Source: WTFV01 sp965203525 (GTDB taxonomy: Bacteria; Acidobacteriota; Vicinamibacteria; Vicinamibacterales; UBA8438). From it: a stretch of DNA of 64,000 nt. The first letter of the stretch is position 1. Each line of letters starts with the position of its first letter. The notes beneath the pieces were generated by a model. The model was not told the DNA's origin and did no database searches. It saw only the letters and a list, made by a program, of their open reading frames with translations. The stretch is from NCBI GenBank assembly GCA_965203525.1, contig OZ241898.1:5022001-5086000 (forward strand). Reading direction: 5' to 3'. Positions 1-7,107 of the stretch are shown here, piece by piece. Both the position numbers and the translations under genes were made by a program.

Positions 1-2
1 TG

Positions 3-1484
3 GAGATCCTGCCGTCGTTCACCGCCATCCGGTACGGCGCGCTGGACGCGGCCTCGGGCGAGTTCGTCGACCGGGGCACGGACCCGGAAGGGGGGGTGAA
101 CGTCAAGTACGGCCTCACGTCGAACCTGACCGCCGACTTCACCGGCAACCCCGACTTCTCGCAGATCGAATCGGATCTGCCGCAGATCGAGGTCAACCAG
201 CGGTTTCCTCTCTTCTTCCCGGAGCTGCGGCCCTTCTTCCTGGAGGGCGCCGAAATATTCGACTTCGTCTCGCCGGTCGATCTCGTGCATACGCGGACGC
301 TCGTCGATCCGAACTTCGGAGCGAAGCTGACCGGCAAGGTCGGCGACACGACGCTCGGCGTGATGCTGACCGACGACGAGGCGCCGGGGAAGCGGGACGA
401 CCGGAACGATCCGGCGTTCGGCCGGAACGCGCAGGTGCTGATCGGCCGGGCGCGCTACGACCTCTACTCGGAGTCGCACGTCGGGGCGCTCGTCACGGAT
501 CGCGAGTTCCTCGACGGGCACAACCGGGTGGGCGGCGTCGACGGGCAGTTCCGGCTCGGCCGGGCCAGCCGCTTCAACGTCGTCGCGTTCCAGTCGCAGC
601 ATCGGGACGAAGAAGGCGTGGAGCGGACCGGGCCGATGCTCGGCGCCCTGCTCCAGCACGAGGGGCGCCACCTGCGGGCCTCGGCGTTCGTCGGGCGCAT
701 CGACCCCGACTTCCGCACCGACGTGGGATTCCTCCGGCGCGTGGACCAGCGGCTCCTGGGCGCCGACGCGGGGTACCGCTGGTGGCCGGAGAACTGGATC
801 ATCAACTGGGGGCCGAACATCGACTACCAGCTCAGCCACACCCACGCGGGCGTCCGGGAAGACGAGATGATCGACGCCGGGCTGGACTTCGACTTCACCC
901 GCAACGTCAACGCCGGCGCGAACGCGATCCAGGCCCACGAGCGGTTCGGGGGCGTCGACTTCGACCGCCGCAACTACAGTCTCTCCACCTTCGTCAGCAC
1001 GAGCCGCCTGTTCTCCCTGGGCGGCACCCTGCGGTGGGGCGACGAGATCTACTACGTCGACCGGCGGAACCCGTATCTGGGACGCGGCTCCAGCGCCACG
1101 CTGTCGGCCGCGATCCGGCCGGCGCCGCGGTTCACGTCGCAGATCAACCTCGCCACCAGCCGGTTCTTCGACGTCCGCGGCGGCGGCCGCCGCGAGGTGT
1201 TCAACGTGCGCGTCCTGCGGGCGCTGTCGACGTTCACGTTCACCGACCGGCTCCTGCTGCGCAACATCACGGAGTACGATTCGTTCCGCGGGACGCGGGG
1301 CACGAACCTCCTGCTGACCTACCGCGTCAACGCGCTGACGGTGTTCTACGTCGGATACGACGATCACTTCCGGCAGGCGGATCGGATCGACGACGCGCAC
1401 GATCCCCGCTTCTTCCAGCCGACCGCCTTCCGGCGGACGAACCGCGCGCTCTTCACCAAGCTGCGGGTGCTGTTCCGCTATTGA
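3..1484 (+). CDS. DUF5916 family outer-membrane protein, 3' part
   Basis: The reading frame is open from base 3, so the gene enters from the left edge and its N-terminus is missing; 493 residues remain. The signature of DUF5916 proteins is visible: a stretch with NPDFSQIE followed by FFPELRPFFLEGAEIF. In this family an N-terminal carbohydrate-binding-like (CBM9-type) domain precedes a large beta-rich region. The remaining sequence is full of alternating polar and aromatic strands and ends in an aromatic residue followed by a stop (VLFRY), as expected of an outer-membrane beta-barrel. Family members are secreted or outer-membrane proteins of Acidobacteriota and Bacteroidota; their biochemical role is not established. 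An internal ATG at 96 is a possible but unlikely start, because the frame and the homologous sequence continue upstream of it. Confidence 0.85.
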   Translation, partial: EILPSFTAIRYGALDAASGEFVDRGTDPEGGVNVKYGLTSNLTADFTGNPDFSQIESDLPQIEVNQRFPLFFPELRPFFLEGAEIFDFVSPVDLVHTRTLVDPNFGAKLTGKVGDTTLGVMLTDDEAPGKRDDRNDPAFGRNAQVLIGRARYDLYSESHVGALVTDREFLDGHNRVGGVDGQFRLGRASRFNVVAFQSQHRDEEGVERTGPMLGALLQHEGRHLRASAFVGRIDPDFRTDVGFLRRVDQRLLGADAGYRWWPENWIINWGPNIDYQLSHTHAGVREDEMIDAGLDFDFTRNVNAGANAIQAHERFGGVDFDRRNYSLSTFVSTSRLFSLGGTLRWGDEIYYVDRRNPYLGRGSSATLSAAIRPAPRFTSQINLATSRFFDVRGGGRREVFNVRVLRALSTFTFTDRLLLRNITEYDSFRGTRGTNLLLTYRVNALTVFYVGYDDHFRQADRIDDAHDPRFFQPTAFRRTNRALFTKLRVLFRY

Positions 1485-1601
1485 CGCCGGGGGCGCGAAA
1501 TCCGGGTGGTGCGACCTGCGCGGCGGTTCGACGAGACGGGCGGCGGGCAAGGAACGACGGCATGGCGAGACCGGCGGCGGCGCGAAAGGCGCGGGTGACG
1601 C

Positions 1602-2030
1602 ATGAGTGACGATTTCGACAAGCTCGACAAGCCGGACGCGGAGTGGCGCGAACTGCTCTCGCGGGAGTCCTGGAAGGTCCTGTTCAAGGAGGCGACCGAG
1701 CCCCCCGGATCGAGCGCGCTCAACCACGAGAAGCGCGCGGGAACGTTCGTCTGCGCGGCCTGCCACCTGCCGCTCTTCGAGTCGTCCGCCAAGTACGAAA
1801 GCGGCACCGGCTGGCCGAGTTTCTTCGACGCGATTCCCGGCAGGATCGGCACGAAGACCGACTTCAAGCTGATCCTGCCCCGCACCGAGTACCACTGCGC
1901 GCGCTGCGGCGGGCACCAGGGGCACGTCTTCCGGGACGGCCCGCGGCCCACCGGGCAGCGCTACTGCAACAACGGGGTGGCGCTGCGGTTCGTGCCCGCC
2001 GGCGAAGCGCTGCCGCCGTTGCGGTCGTGA
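1602..2030 (+). CDS. msrB: Peptide-methionine (R)-S-oxide reductase MsrB
   Basis: This 142-residue protein reduces methionine-R-sulfoxide in oxidised proteins, using thioredoxin. All four zinc cysteines are present as two CxxC pairs (C51/C54 in CAAC and C99/C102 in CARC), followed by the GGHQGHVF motif. The resolving/catalytic region reads RYCNNGVALRF, with the nucleophilic cysteine at about residue 122; most relatives have RYCIN or RYCVN here. The length is normal for a single-domain MsrB. There is no signal peptide, so it is probably cytoplasmic. It is followed after 18 bp by the VTT membrane protein on the same strand and may be co-transcribed with it. Confidence 0.95.
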   Translation: MSDDFDKLDKPDAEWRELLSRESWKVLFKEATEPPGSSALNHEKRAGTFVCAACHLPLFESSAKYESGTGWPSFFDAIPGRIGTKTDFKLILPRTEYHCARCGGHQGHVFRDGPRPTGQRYCNNGVALRFVPAGEALPPLRS

Positions 2031-2048
2031 CCCGGCCGCGCGCCGTTC

Positions 2049-2609
2049 ATGACCACCGGCCGGCGCATCGCGCTCGGGTTCTGGCTGACCGCGACGGCCG
2101 GTCTCGGCGTCCTCTACGCCGCGCGGCCCGAGCTGCTCGAGCCGGCGAACCTGGTCGGCGTGCTGCGGCAGTCGGGCTCCTTCGTGCTGCCCGGCTACGT
2201 GGTCGTGAGCGTCCTGCGTCCGGTGACGCTGGTGCCGAGCACGGTGCTGATCGTCGCCGGGACGCTGCTCTTTCCGGATCGCTACTGGACGGTGTTCGCC
2301 GTCTCGCTCGGCGGCGTCGTGGCGTCGGCCGCGCTCATCTACCGTTTCTTCGACTTTCTGGACCTCGCCGAGCCGTTCGAGCGCCGGCACGCGGCGCGCG
2401 TGCGGTGGCTGGAGGAGCAGATCCGCCGCCGCGGCCTGTGGATCGTCGCCGGCTGGTCGGTCTTCCCGTTCGTTCCGACCGATGTCGTCTGCTACGTCGC
2501 CGGATCGCTCCGGATGCCGCTCGGGAAGTTCCTGCTCGGCGTGACGCTGGGCGAGATCCCGGTGGTGGCGTTCTACGTCACGGGCGGGACGTGGCTGTTC
2601 GGGTCGTGA
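2049..2609 (+). CDS. VTT-domain (TVP38/TMEM64, DedA-like) membrane protein
   Basis: This 186-residue integral membrane protein has an N-terminal transmembrane helix and then the VTT domain: a hydrophobic PSTVLIVAGTLLF segment that forms a re-entrant helix in relatives, further hydrophobic helices, and a final GEIPVVAFYVTGGTWLF segment. The cytoplasmic loop carries a charged helix (RVRWLEEQIRRRG) followed by WSVFPFVPTD, the usual second half of the domain. Relatives act in membrane homeostasis, as lipid scramblase or undecaprenyl-phosphate flippase-like proteins, but the substrate of this one cannot be told from sequence. The gene follows msrB closely and ends facing the fpg-like gene, with a repeat block between them. 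Confidence 0.85.
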   Translation: MTTGRRIALGFWLTATAGLGVLYAARPELLEPANLVGVLRQSGSFVLPGYVVVSVLRPVTLVPSTVLIVAGTLLFPDRYWTVFAVSLGGVVASAALIYRFFDFLDLAEPFERRHAARVRWLEEQIRRRGLWIVAGWSVFPFVPTDVVCYVAGSLRMPLGKFLLGVTLGEIPVVAFYVTGGTWLFGS

Positions 2610-2611
2610 GG

Positions 2612-3071
2612 GCCGGCCGCCACCACCCCGCCGCCTCGACTCGGTGCGCGAGATCGAGCGGCGCATCCAGCCGGCCGCCACCCGCCGCCGCCTCTTCGCG
2701 ATCCCGATCCTTCGGGATCGAGCTCCGCGGCTCGCCACCACCCCGGCCGCCACCCGCCGCCTCCGTCTCCGCCGCCACCCGGGCCGCGTCTCCACCAGGC
2801 CATCGACCGGCACCCGCGGGCGCCTCCGTCTCCGCCGCCACCCGGGCCGCGTCTCCGGCCGCTCACCGCGGTCAGCGTTGTCTGGCGGGCGCCCACGCGG
2901 TGGTGCGTCCCCCGATCTTCAGGTGCTCGATCCGCTCGCCGCGGCGCGCCTCCGTCTCCGCCGCCACCCGGGCCGCGTCTCCGGCCGCTCACCGCGGTCA
3001 GCGTTGTCTGGCGGGCGCCCACGCGGTGGTGCGTCCCCCGATCTTCAGGTGCTCGATCCGCTCGCCGCGCG
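2612..3071. repeat. Nested GC-rich tandem duplications (63/126-bp offsets)
   Basis: The space between two convergent genes is filled with direct repeats. A 36-bp core beginning CGCCTCCGTCTCCGCCGCCA occurs at 2758, 2821 and 2947, i.e. at offsets of 63 and 126 bp. The 2820-2943 segment is an apparently perfect copy of 2946-3069. The second copy includes the last roughly 70 bases and the stop codon of the fpg-like gene, so the 3' end of that gene has been copied downstream of itself. The 2612-2757 part holds looser repeats of CCGGCCGCCACC. No independent gene is seen here. Confidence 0.85.
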
Positions 3072-3834
3072 CCGTCCGCGCATCGCCGCGCCGGCCCCAG
3101 CGCCGGTGGAACAGCCACGTGCGGGGATAGAGAGAATCGTCGGCGTTCGCGTCGACCGCGCGCCGGACGATCGCGCGCAGTCTGGCGCGCAGCCGCCGCG
3201 CCTCCGCGTCGGTCAGCGACGAAGCCCGCCGCCGAGGATCGAGCCCGGCCTGATAGAGCGCCTCGTCGGCGATCCAGTTGCCCACGCCGGCCGCGAACGA
3301 CTGGTCGAGGAGCAGCGGCTTGAGCATGCCGCCCCGCGCCCGCACCAGATCGGAGAACCGCCGCGGCGAGGGCATGGCGAGCAGCGGGTCGAAGCCCAGC
3401 CCGGAAATCGGCGGCTCGCGCTCCGGATCGGCGCGCAGCAGGATGCGTCCGAGCCGCCGGCCGTCGGTCATCGCCAGCTCGCCGCCGTCGTCGAGCCGCA
3501 GCCGGATCTTCAGGAAGCGCGGAGGCCAGACCGACGGGTCCTCGCGCGGCCCCGACTTGAGCTGCAACGGCGTCGCGGACGGCGTCTTGAATCCGCCCGC
3601 CATGCCGAAGTGGAAGAGCGGATGCGGCGGCGCGTCCAGTTCCAGCCAGATCTGCTTGCCCCAGCGCCGCGCCGCGGCGACCCGCCTGCCTTCGAGGGCG
3701 CGGCGCCAGCGGTCCGGCGCGACCCCGTCGAACACGAGCGCATCGCCGTCGCACCACACCTGCTCGATGCGGCGGCCGGCGGCAACCGACTCCGCGAGTC
3801 GGCGGCCCCGTTCGGCCTCCGGCAACTCCGGCAC
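2998..3834 (-). CDS. Zincless Fpg/Nei-type DNA glycosylase
   Basis: This is a base-excision-repair glycosylase/AP lyase of the formamidopyrimidine-DNA glycosylase family, 278 residues. The GTG start at 3834 is chosen because it places the catalytic proline at position 2 (VPELPEAE; P2 and E3 are the invariant catalytic pair); reading further upstream would bury it. The beta-lysine is K60 in RRWGKQIWLEL. The helix-two-turn-helix domain follows (GNWIADEALYQAGLDP, roughly residues 180-225). The C-terminal zinc finger is degenerate: where family members have two CxxC pairs this protein has GDARTARGE and WAPARQR, with no cysteine, although the GGR(S/T)T strand is kept as GGRTT. It therefore resembles the zincless-finger branch (NEIL1-like, plant Fpg). 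Substrate preference (8-oxoG or oxidised pyrimidine) cannot be assigned. Its 3' end is duplicated downstream. Confidence 0.9.
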   Translation of the reverse strand: MPELPEAERGRRLAESVAAGRRIEQVWCDGDALVFDGVAPDRWRRALEGRRVAAARRWGKQIWLELDAPPHPLFHFGMAGGFKTPSATPLQLKSGPREDPSVWPPRFLKIRLRLDDGGELAMTDGRRLGRILLRADPEREPPISGLGFDPLLAMPSPRRFSDLVRARGGMLKPLLLDQSFAAGVGNWIADEALYQAGLDPRRRASSLTDAEARRLRARLRAIVRRAVDANADDSLYPRTWLFHRRWGRRGDARTARGERIEHLKIGGRTTAWAPARQR

Positions 3835-4695
3835 GGTTCCCCTCCTGGTTCCGGCGGATCGTAACCGGCATCGACGAGCCGCGTCGTACACGGCAGGATG
3901 CGGCACACCCTTCGCGATCGGGTCCGGCCTCCAGAGGCCGGCGATCCATTCCCACGGATCCGGCTCGGCGCCGACGTGCTTCCGGATCGCCGCCAGCACC
4001 GGTTCCGTGGGGGCGCACGGCGCCGCCCGTGGGCGACGTGGGGCGGCCGCTGGCCGTGCATGCAGTCGTCTGCCATGTGGGGCGCGTGCGGCGGGATCGC
4101 CGGCCCGTTGCGCTCCGCCGCGGACAGGCCGGCGACCCCGCTCGCCGGCGATGTGGGCGACGTGGGCGACATGGGCGAGCCGCTGCCGCAATCGGGTCCC
4201 GGGCGGGACCTCGACCCGCCCGGCGGCGAGTGCTTGCGGGCGTTCTCGTCGGCGCGGCGGCGCAGCCCGGACGTGGAGCAGGCCCGGGCTGTTGCGGTCG
4301 GCTTGGCGTCGAGATGGCGGAGAGCGGGCCGGGGGGTTGCCGGGGGCGCGGCTTTCCGCGGGTATCGGTCCGGGGTCGTGGACCGCGTGGGCCCGGCCGG
4401 AACAGATGCGTTGGTTGATTCCCGCGCCGCCGTCCGTCAGGCAGCAGGGCGAGGGCTTCGGGCTCGACCGGTTCGGGGGCGCAGAGCATTGGCCGCGTTG
4501 CTGGCGGACGTCAGCGATCCGGACCGGCTCGCGGAGGTCGGGGACCTGATCATCGAGTGGGGACGGCGGCCGATCTGCTGGCCCGCGTCACGACCGGCTG
4601 ACGGTTGCTTCAACGCCGGCGCGCGGACGCTGGCCGGCCCCGCGGTCCGATCAGCCGGGGTTTCTCTGCCGGAGCGCGGGCGGCCCACGGCTCGA
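3835..4695. other. Gene-poor 860-bp stretch with gene relics
   Basis: No convincing intact gene is seen between the fpg-like start and the end of the nuclease gene. The fpg frame stays open upstream on the reverse strand and contains a protein-like patch (about 3870-3995, including PDPWEWIAGLWRPD), but no family is recognised. Around 4140-4190 there is a short triplet-like run of GTGGGCGAC repeats. A frame-shifted protein tail lies at 4480-4600 and is listed separately. The stretch is probably decayed accessory DNA. Confidence 0.5.
4480..4600 (+). pseudogene. Frameshifted C-terminal fragment of an unidentified protein
   Basis: From about 4492 one frame reads ALLADVSDPDRLAEVGDLII(E). At 4558-4561 the sense jumps to the next frame, which continues GTAADLLARVTTG and stops at 4598-4600. 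Joined, the two pieces make a plausible acidic-helical C-terminus (LAEVGDLIIE...GTAADLLARV). The composition is unlike the arginine-rich noise frames around it, so this looks like the end of a dead gene with a one-base shift. The family is not identified; no start or upstream domain could be found. Confidence 0.45.
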
Positions 4696-6153
4696 TCAAC
4701 CGGTGCTTCTCTCGATGTCGTCGAGAATGGGCTTGACGGACTTCGCGATCTCGACGAACTTGTTGACGAAATAGTCGGTGATCTTGCCGCCGGTGATCTT
4801 GCCGCCGCCGTCCTGTTGCGACTCCCTGTGCAGGTCGGGGATCAGCAGGTCCCAGTTGCGATACTCTTCAACGACGAACTCCTTCTCCTTCCATGGCCAC
4901 CATTCGTTGCTGCCCATGTTGTTCTTCGATACGCCGGCCAAGCGCTCGTCGATCCGTTCTCGTCGCCGAAGATCGTCTCCTGTCATCTTGGTCTTGGGCA
5001 ACGGCGACCGGATGCCGATATACCAGCCGTTGCCCTGTTTTTGACCGGCTTCAAGACAAAGGCAGGTGCGCGACCGTTCCGGAAAAACGGCATTTGGGTA
5101 CTCACGCCACTGTGGAAGGTATGCCTGTACCCAGGACTGATACGCTTTGTCGCTGTACTCCCATCCGCTCTTGTATCCCAACCCCCTCAGGCGGTTGGCG
5201 ATGGTCTCGATGAACTGCCTGCGAACGTCCGCGGCGATCTCGGGCATGGCGCCCTGGATCGCACACGCCGTGGCCCAGTTGCGGTCGCCGGCAAGCAAGA
5301 AGTCCTTGACTATCTTGTGTTCGCCCGTCGTCATCGCGCTTCCTCCGAATCGTCTCTCGCAAAAGGTTTCGGCTTCGCGCAGAAACCAGCGCAGCCGCTC
5401 CACGTCGCAGTGCTCGCGGCACTCCCTGAGCCAGTCGGCGAGTCCAAAGCCGGTGCGGAAGAGCTCGAAATCGTCGTCCCCGGCGCCGTCTTCCGCCCGG
5501 TGGTACGGCATGATCCGGAAGGTCTTGACGGGGTTGCCCGCCTCGTCCTGCAGGTCGGTCGGCTTCACGCCGCTGTAATCGGACGGCGCTTCGCCCCGTG
5601 GCGAGAGGTAGATCAGCAGGAACCTGTCGTAGTTGTCCCGGAGCCAGCCGAGGTAAGCCTTGATCTGGTCCTTCTGATCGCCCGCAAAGGGTTTGTTCTC
5701 GATGGCGAAGCAGTGCCGACCGTCACCGATGTCCACGGCGACGTCGAGGCGGCGCTGGTTCTCCATCAGCGCGCCCGCCTCTTCGACGGCCGCAACGCCC
5801 CACCGCACGGCGACGTCGAGGCGGCGCTGGTTCTCCGTCAGCAGTTCAACGTCCACGCGGCTGTTCCGCAGATCGGCGCCGCGGGCGAACCCCACCCTGT
5901 CCAGAAGCAGACGCAGAAAGACATGGCCCTGCCCGTGCGGGCCCTCGGGGTCGAGCAGGTCTCCGATCATCTTCGACAGCCGCAGCTCGTCCGGGCGCAG
6001 GTAGTCGAAGGCATTGAACTGCCGGGCGAGCTGCCGGTCCAGCTCGCGCTCCACGGTTCGCGCCGCCTCCAGTCTGGGCGCCAGTTCGTTGAAGAACCGC
6101 TCCAGTCCCTGCCGGGCGGATGCGGCGGCATGCTCAGGATCGGCGATGGTCAT
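4696..6153 (-). CDS. PD-(D/E)XK nuclease superfamily protein (PDDEXK_4-like) with internal duplication
   Basis: This 485-residue protein has the hallmarks of the PDDEXK_4 group. These are an N-terminal helical part with E59 in DELRLSKMIGDLLDPEGPHG, a catalytic aspartate in RRLDVAV, and the E-x-K motif at ENK (E152-K154), followed by PFAGDQKDQIKAYLGWL. The C-terminal 250 residues are helical, of unknown role. A 24-residue in-frame tandem duplication sits exactly in the core: ENQRRLDVAV occurs at 107-116 and again at 131-140, so the catalytic aspartate is present twice (D113, D137). The gene starts 15 bp after the nucleotidyltransferase stop on the same strand, so HEPN, MNT and this gene form a likely operon. 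The stretch from 4750 to 5700 is visibly richer in A+T than neighbouring genes, which suggests transfer. A defence or DNA-repair nuclease is inferred. Confidence 0.85.
   Translation of the reverse strand: MTIADPEHAAASARQGLERFFNELAPRLEAARTVERELDRQLARQFNAFDYLRPDELRLSKMIGDLLDPEGPHGQGHVFLRLLLDRVGFARGADLRNSRVDVELLTENQRRLDVAVRWGVAAVEEAGALMENQRRLDVAVDIGDGRHCFAIENKPFAGDQKDQIKAYLGWLRDNYDRFLLIYLSPRGEAPSDYSGVKPTDLQDEAGNPVKTFRIMPYHRAEDGAGDDDFELFRTGFGLADWLRECREHCDVERLRWFLREAETFCERRFGGSAMTTGEHKIVKDFLLAGDRNWATACAIQGAMPEIAADVRRQFIETIANRLRGLGYKSGWEYSDKAYQSWVQAYLPQWREYPNAVFPERSRTCLCLEAGQKQGNGWYIGIRSPLPKTKMTGDDLRRRERIDERLAGVSKNNMGSNEWWPWKEKEFVVEEYRNWDLLIPDLHRESQQDGGGKITGGKITDYFVNKFVEIAKSVKPILDDIERSTG
5734..5836. 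repeat. 72-bp-offset direct repeat inside the nuclease gene
   Basis: A 31-bp sequence (5734-5764) is repeated exactly at 5806-5836, an offset of 72 bp. The unit is a multiple of three, so the reading frame is kept and 24 codons are inserted at the nuclease active site. Confidence 0.9.
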
Positions 6154-6168
6154 GGACTGGATCCGACC

Positions 6169-6591
6169 CTACTGCCCCCGCGGCCTCCGGGGCAACCTGT
6201 CGCCAGCGTCCGGATGCGGGCGGCTTCGGTCCCGGCGGACGATCCAGACGGTCTCCGCCGCCAGCACCCGGGCGAAACGGCCGCCCCCGTTCCGTAGCGC
6301 TTCCCATTCGTCCGCGGTGTAGACGAGCAGATCGGCCGGGACCGGAAGCGTCTCGGTCTTCCAGTCCCGGCCGCGCTCCGGGAAGGGCACGGGACTCCGC
6401 GCGACCACGGCGACGAGATCGAGGTCGCTGCCGAACCCCTCGTCGCCGCGGGCGTACGAGCCGAAGTAACCGAGCGCCTCCAGGTCGCGGCGCCTGCCGG
6501 CCTCGGCGGCGGCCCAGGCCCGCAGGCGGTCGAGAACGATCTCAGTCGTCGGCCAGCGCTTGACGGACGAACTCGACGACGTCACCGGCAT
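6169..6591 (-). CDS. Minimal nucleotidyltransferase (MNT) domain protein
   Basis: This 140-residue protein belongs to the DNA polymerase beta-like nucleotidyltransferases. The core motif is complete: GSYARG (G44-G49) followed by SDLDLV (S55-V60), the G-S-x(n)-D-x-D metal-binding signature, after a helix with RRRDLEALGYF. In MntA-type antitoxins this domain AMPylates the partner HEPN RNase. The ATG at 6591 overlaps the last 50 bases of the HEPN gene; a GTG two codons downstream is an alternative. The 25 residues after the core helix are arginine-rich. The order HEPN then MNT with overlapping frames is the usual layout of HEPN/MNT toxin-antitoxin pairs. The PDDEXK nuclease gene follows after 15 bp. 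Confidence 0.9.
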   Translation of the reverse strand: MPVTSSSSSVKRWPTTEIVLDRLRAWAAAEAGRRRDLEALGYFGSYARGDEGFGSDLDLVAVVARSPVPFPERGRDWKTETLPVPADLLVYTADEWEALRNGGGRFARVLAAETVWIVRRDRSRPHPDAGDRLPRRPRGQ

Positions 6592-6931
6592 GGCCGAGCG
6601 CCTGCCCGCTCTGCAGGGGGCCGTAGTACTCGAAGGCCGGCCCCGTGAAGTGCCCGTTGGGATAGCGGGCCGGCACGTAGAACGCGTCGAGGCCGCGCGC
6701 CTTCTCGATCAGCGGCTCCGGAACGGCGACGGGCAGGTCCTTGAGCAGCCGCAGGACGGAATGGCCCCACGCCTCCTGCCCGTGCGCCTGATGCAGCGCC
6801 TTGACCGCCTTCTCCGCGGCTTGCTGTGCGGCGAAGCAGGCCCAGTCGTGATCTTCGATGTCGCGGGCGTGACGCGCATGCTGCAGATCGTGTTCCGCCT
6901 GCAGGAGCCAGTCCTGCGCCCGGTTCGGCAT
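6542..6931 (-). CDS. HEPN domain protein (putative RNase toxin of HEPN/MNT pair)
   Basis: This 129-residue, mostly helical protein has the HEPN layout: MPNRAQDWLLQAEHDLQHA at the start, then AQQAAEKAVKAL, then the region FYVPARYPNGHFTGPAFEYY. The last part contains an R-x4-H arrangement (R89 to H94), the type of motif that forms the RNase site in HEPN dimers. The related PF05168 proteins also carry Y-x-P-x-RYP here, so catalytic use of H94 is not certain. The gene is first in the operon, with MNT overlapping its end by 50 bp and a PD-(D/E)XK nuclease behind. A toxin-antitoxin or phage-defence role is inferred from the pairing. Confidence 0.88.
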   Translation of the reverse strand: MPNRAQDWLLQAEHDLQHARHARDIEDHDWACFAAQQAAEKAVKALHQAHGQEAWGHSVLRLLKDLPVAVPEPLIEKARGLDAFYVPARYPNGHFTGPAFEYYGPLQSGQALGHAGDVVEFVRQALADD

Positions 6932-6953
6932 CGTCGTTCGCTACGCGGCATCC

Positions 6954-7063
6954 GGGATCGAGCCGCGGGAACATGCCGCCGCCCTCCTCCCGGTGCTGAC
7001 CGCGTAGCGGCTGGTTTCGCCGGCCCCGGGGATCGAGCCGCGGGAACATGCCGCCGCCCTCCT
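6954..7063. repeat. 75-bp-offset direct repeat upstream of the HEPN operon
   Basis: A 35-bp sequence starting GGGATCGAGCCGCGGGAACA occurs at 6954-6988 and again at 7029-7063. The two copies lie between the HEPN start and the tannase stop, on DNA with no gene. Confidence 0.85.
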
Positions 7064-7107
7064 GTCCCCCAACGCTTTCCGTTTCGTGTCCGGCCTGCCC
7101 GGGCGCG

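Noticed and set aside
2573..4489. 638-residue reverse-strand frame across the fpg-like gene
   Set aside because: Arg/Pro/Ala-rich with no domain, while the overlapping frame encodes an unmistakable Fpg protein.
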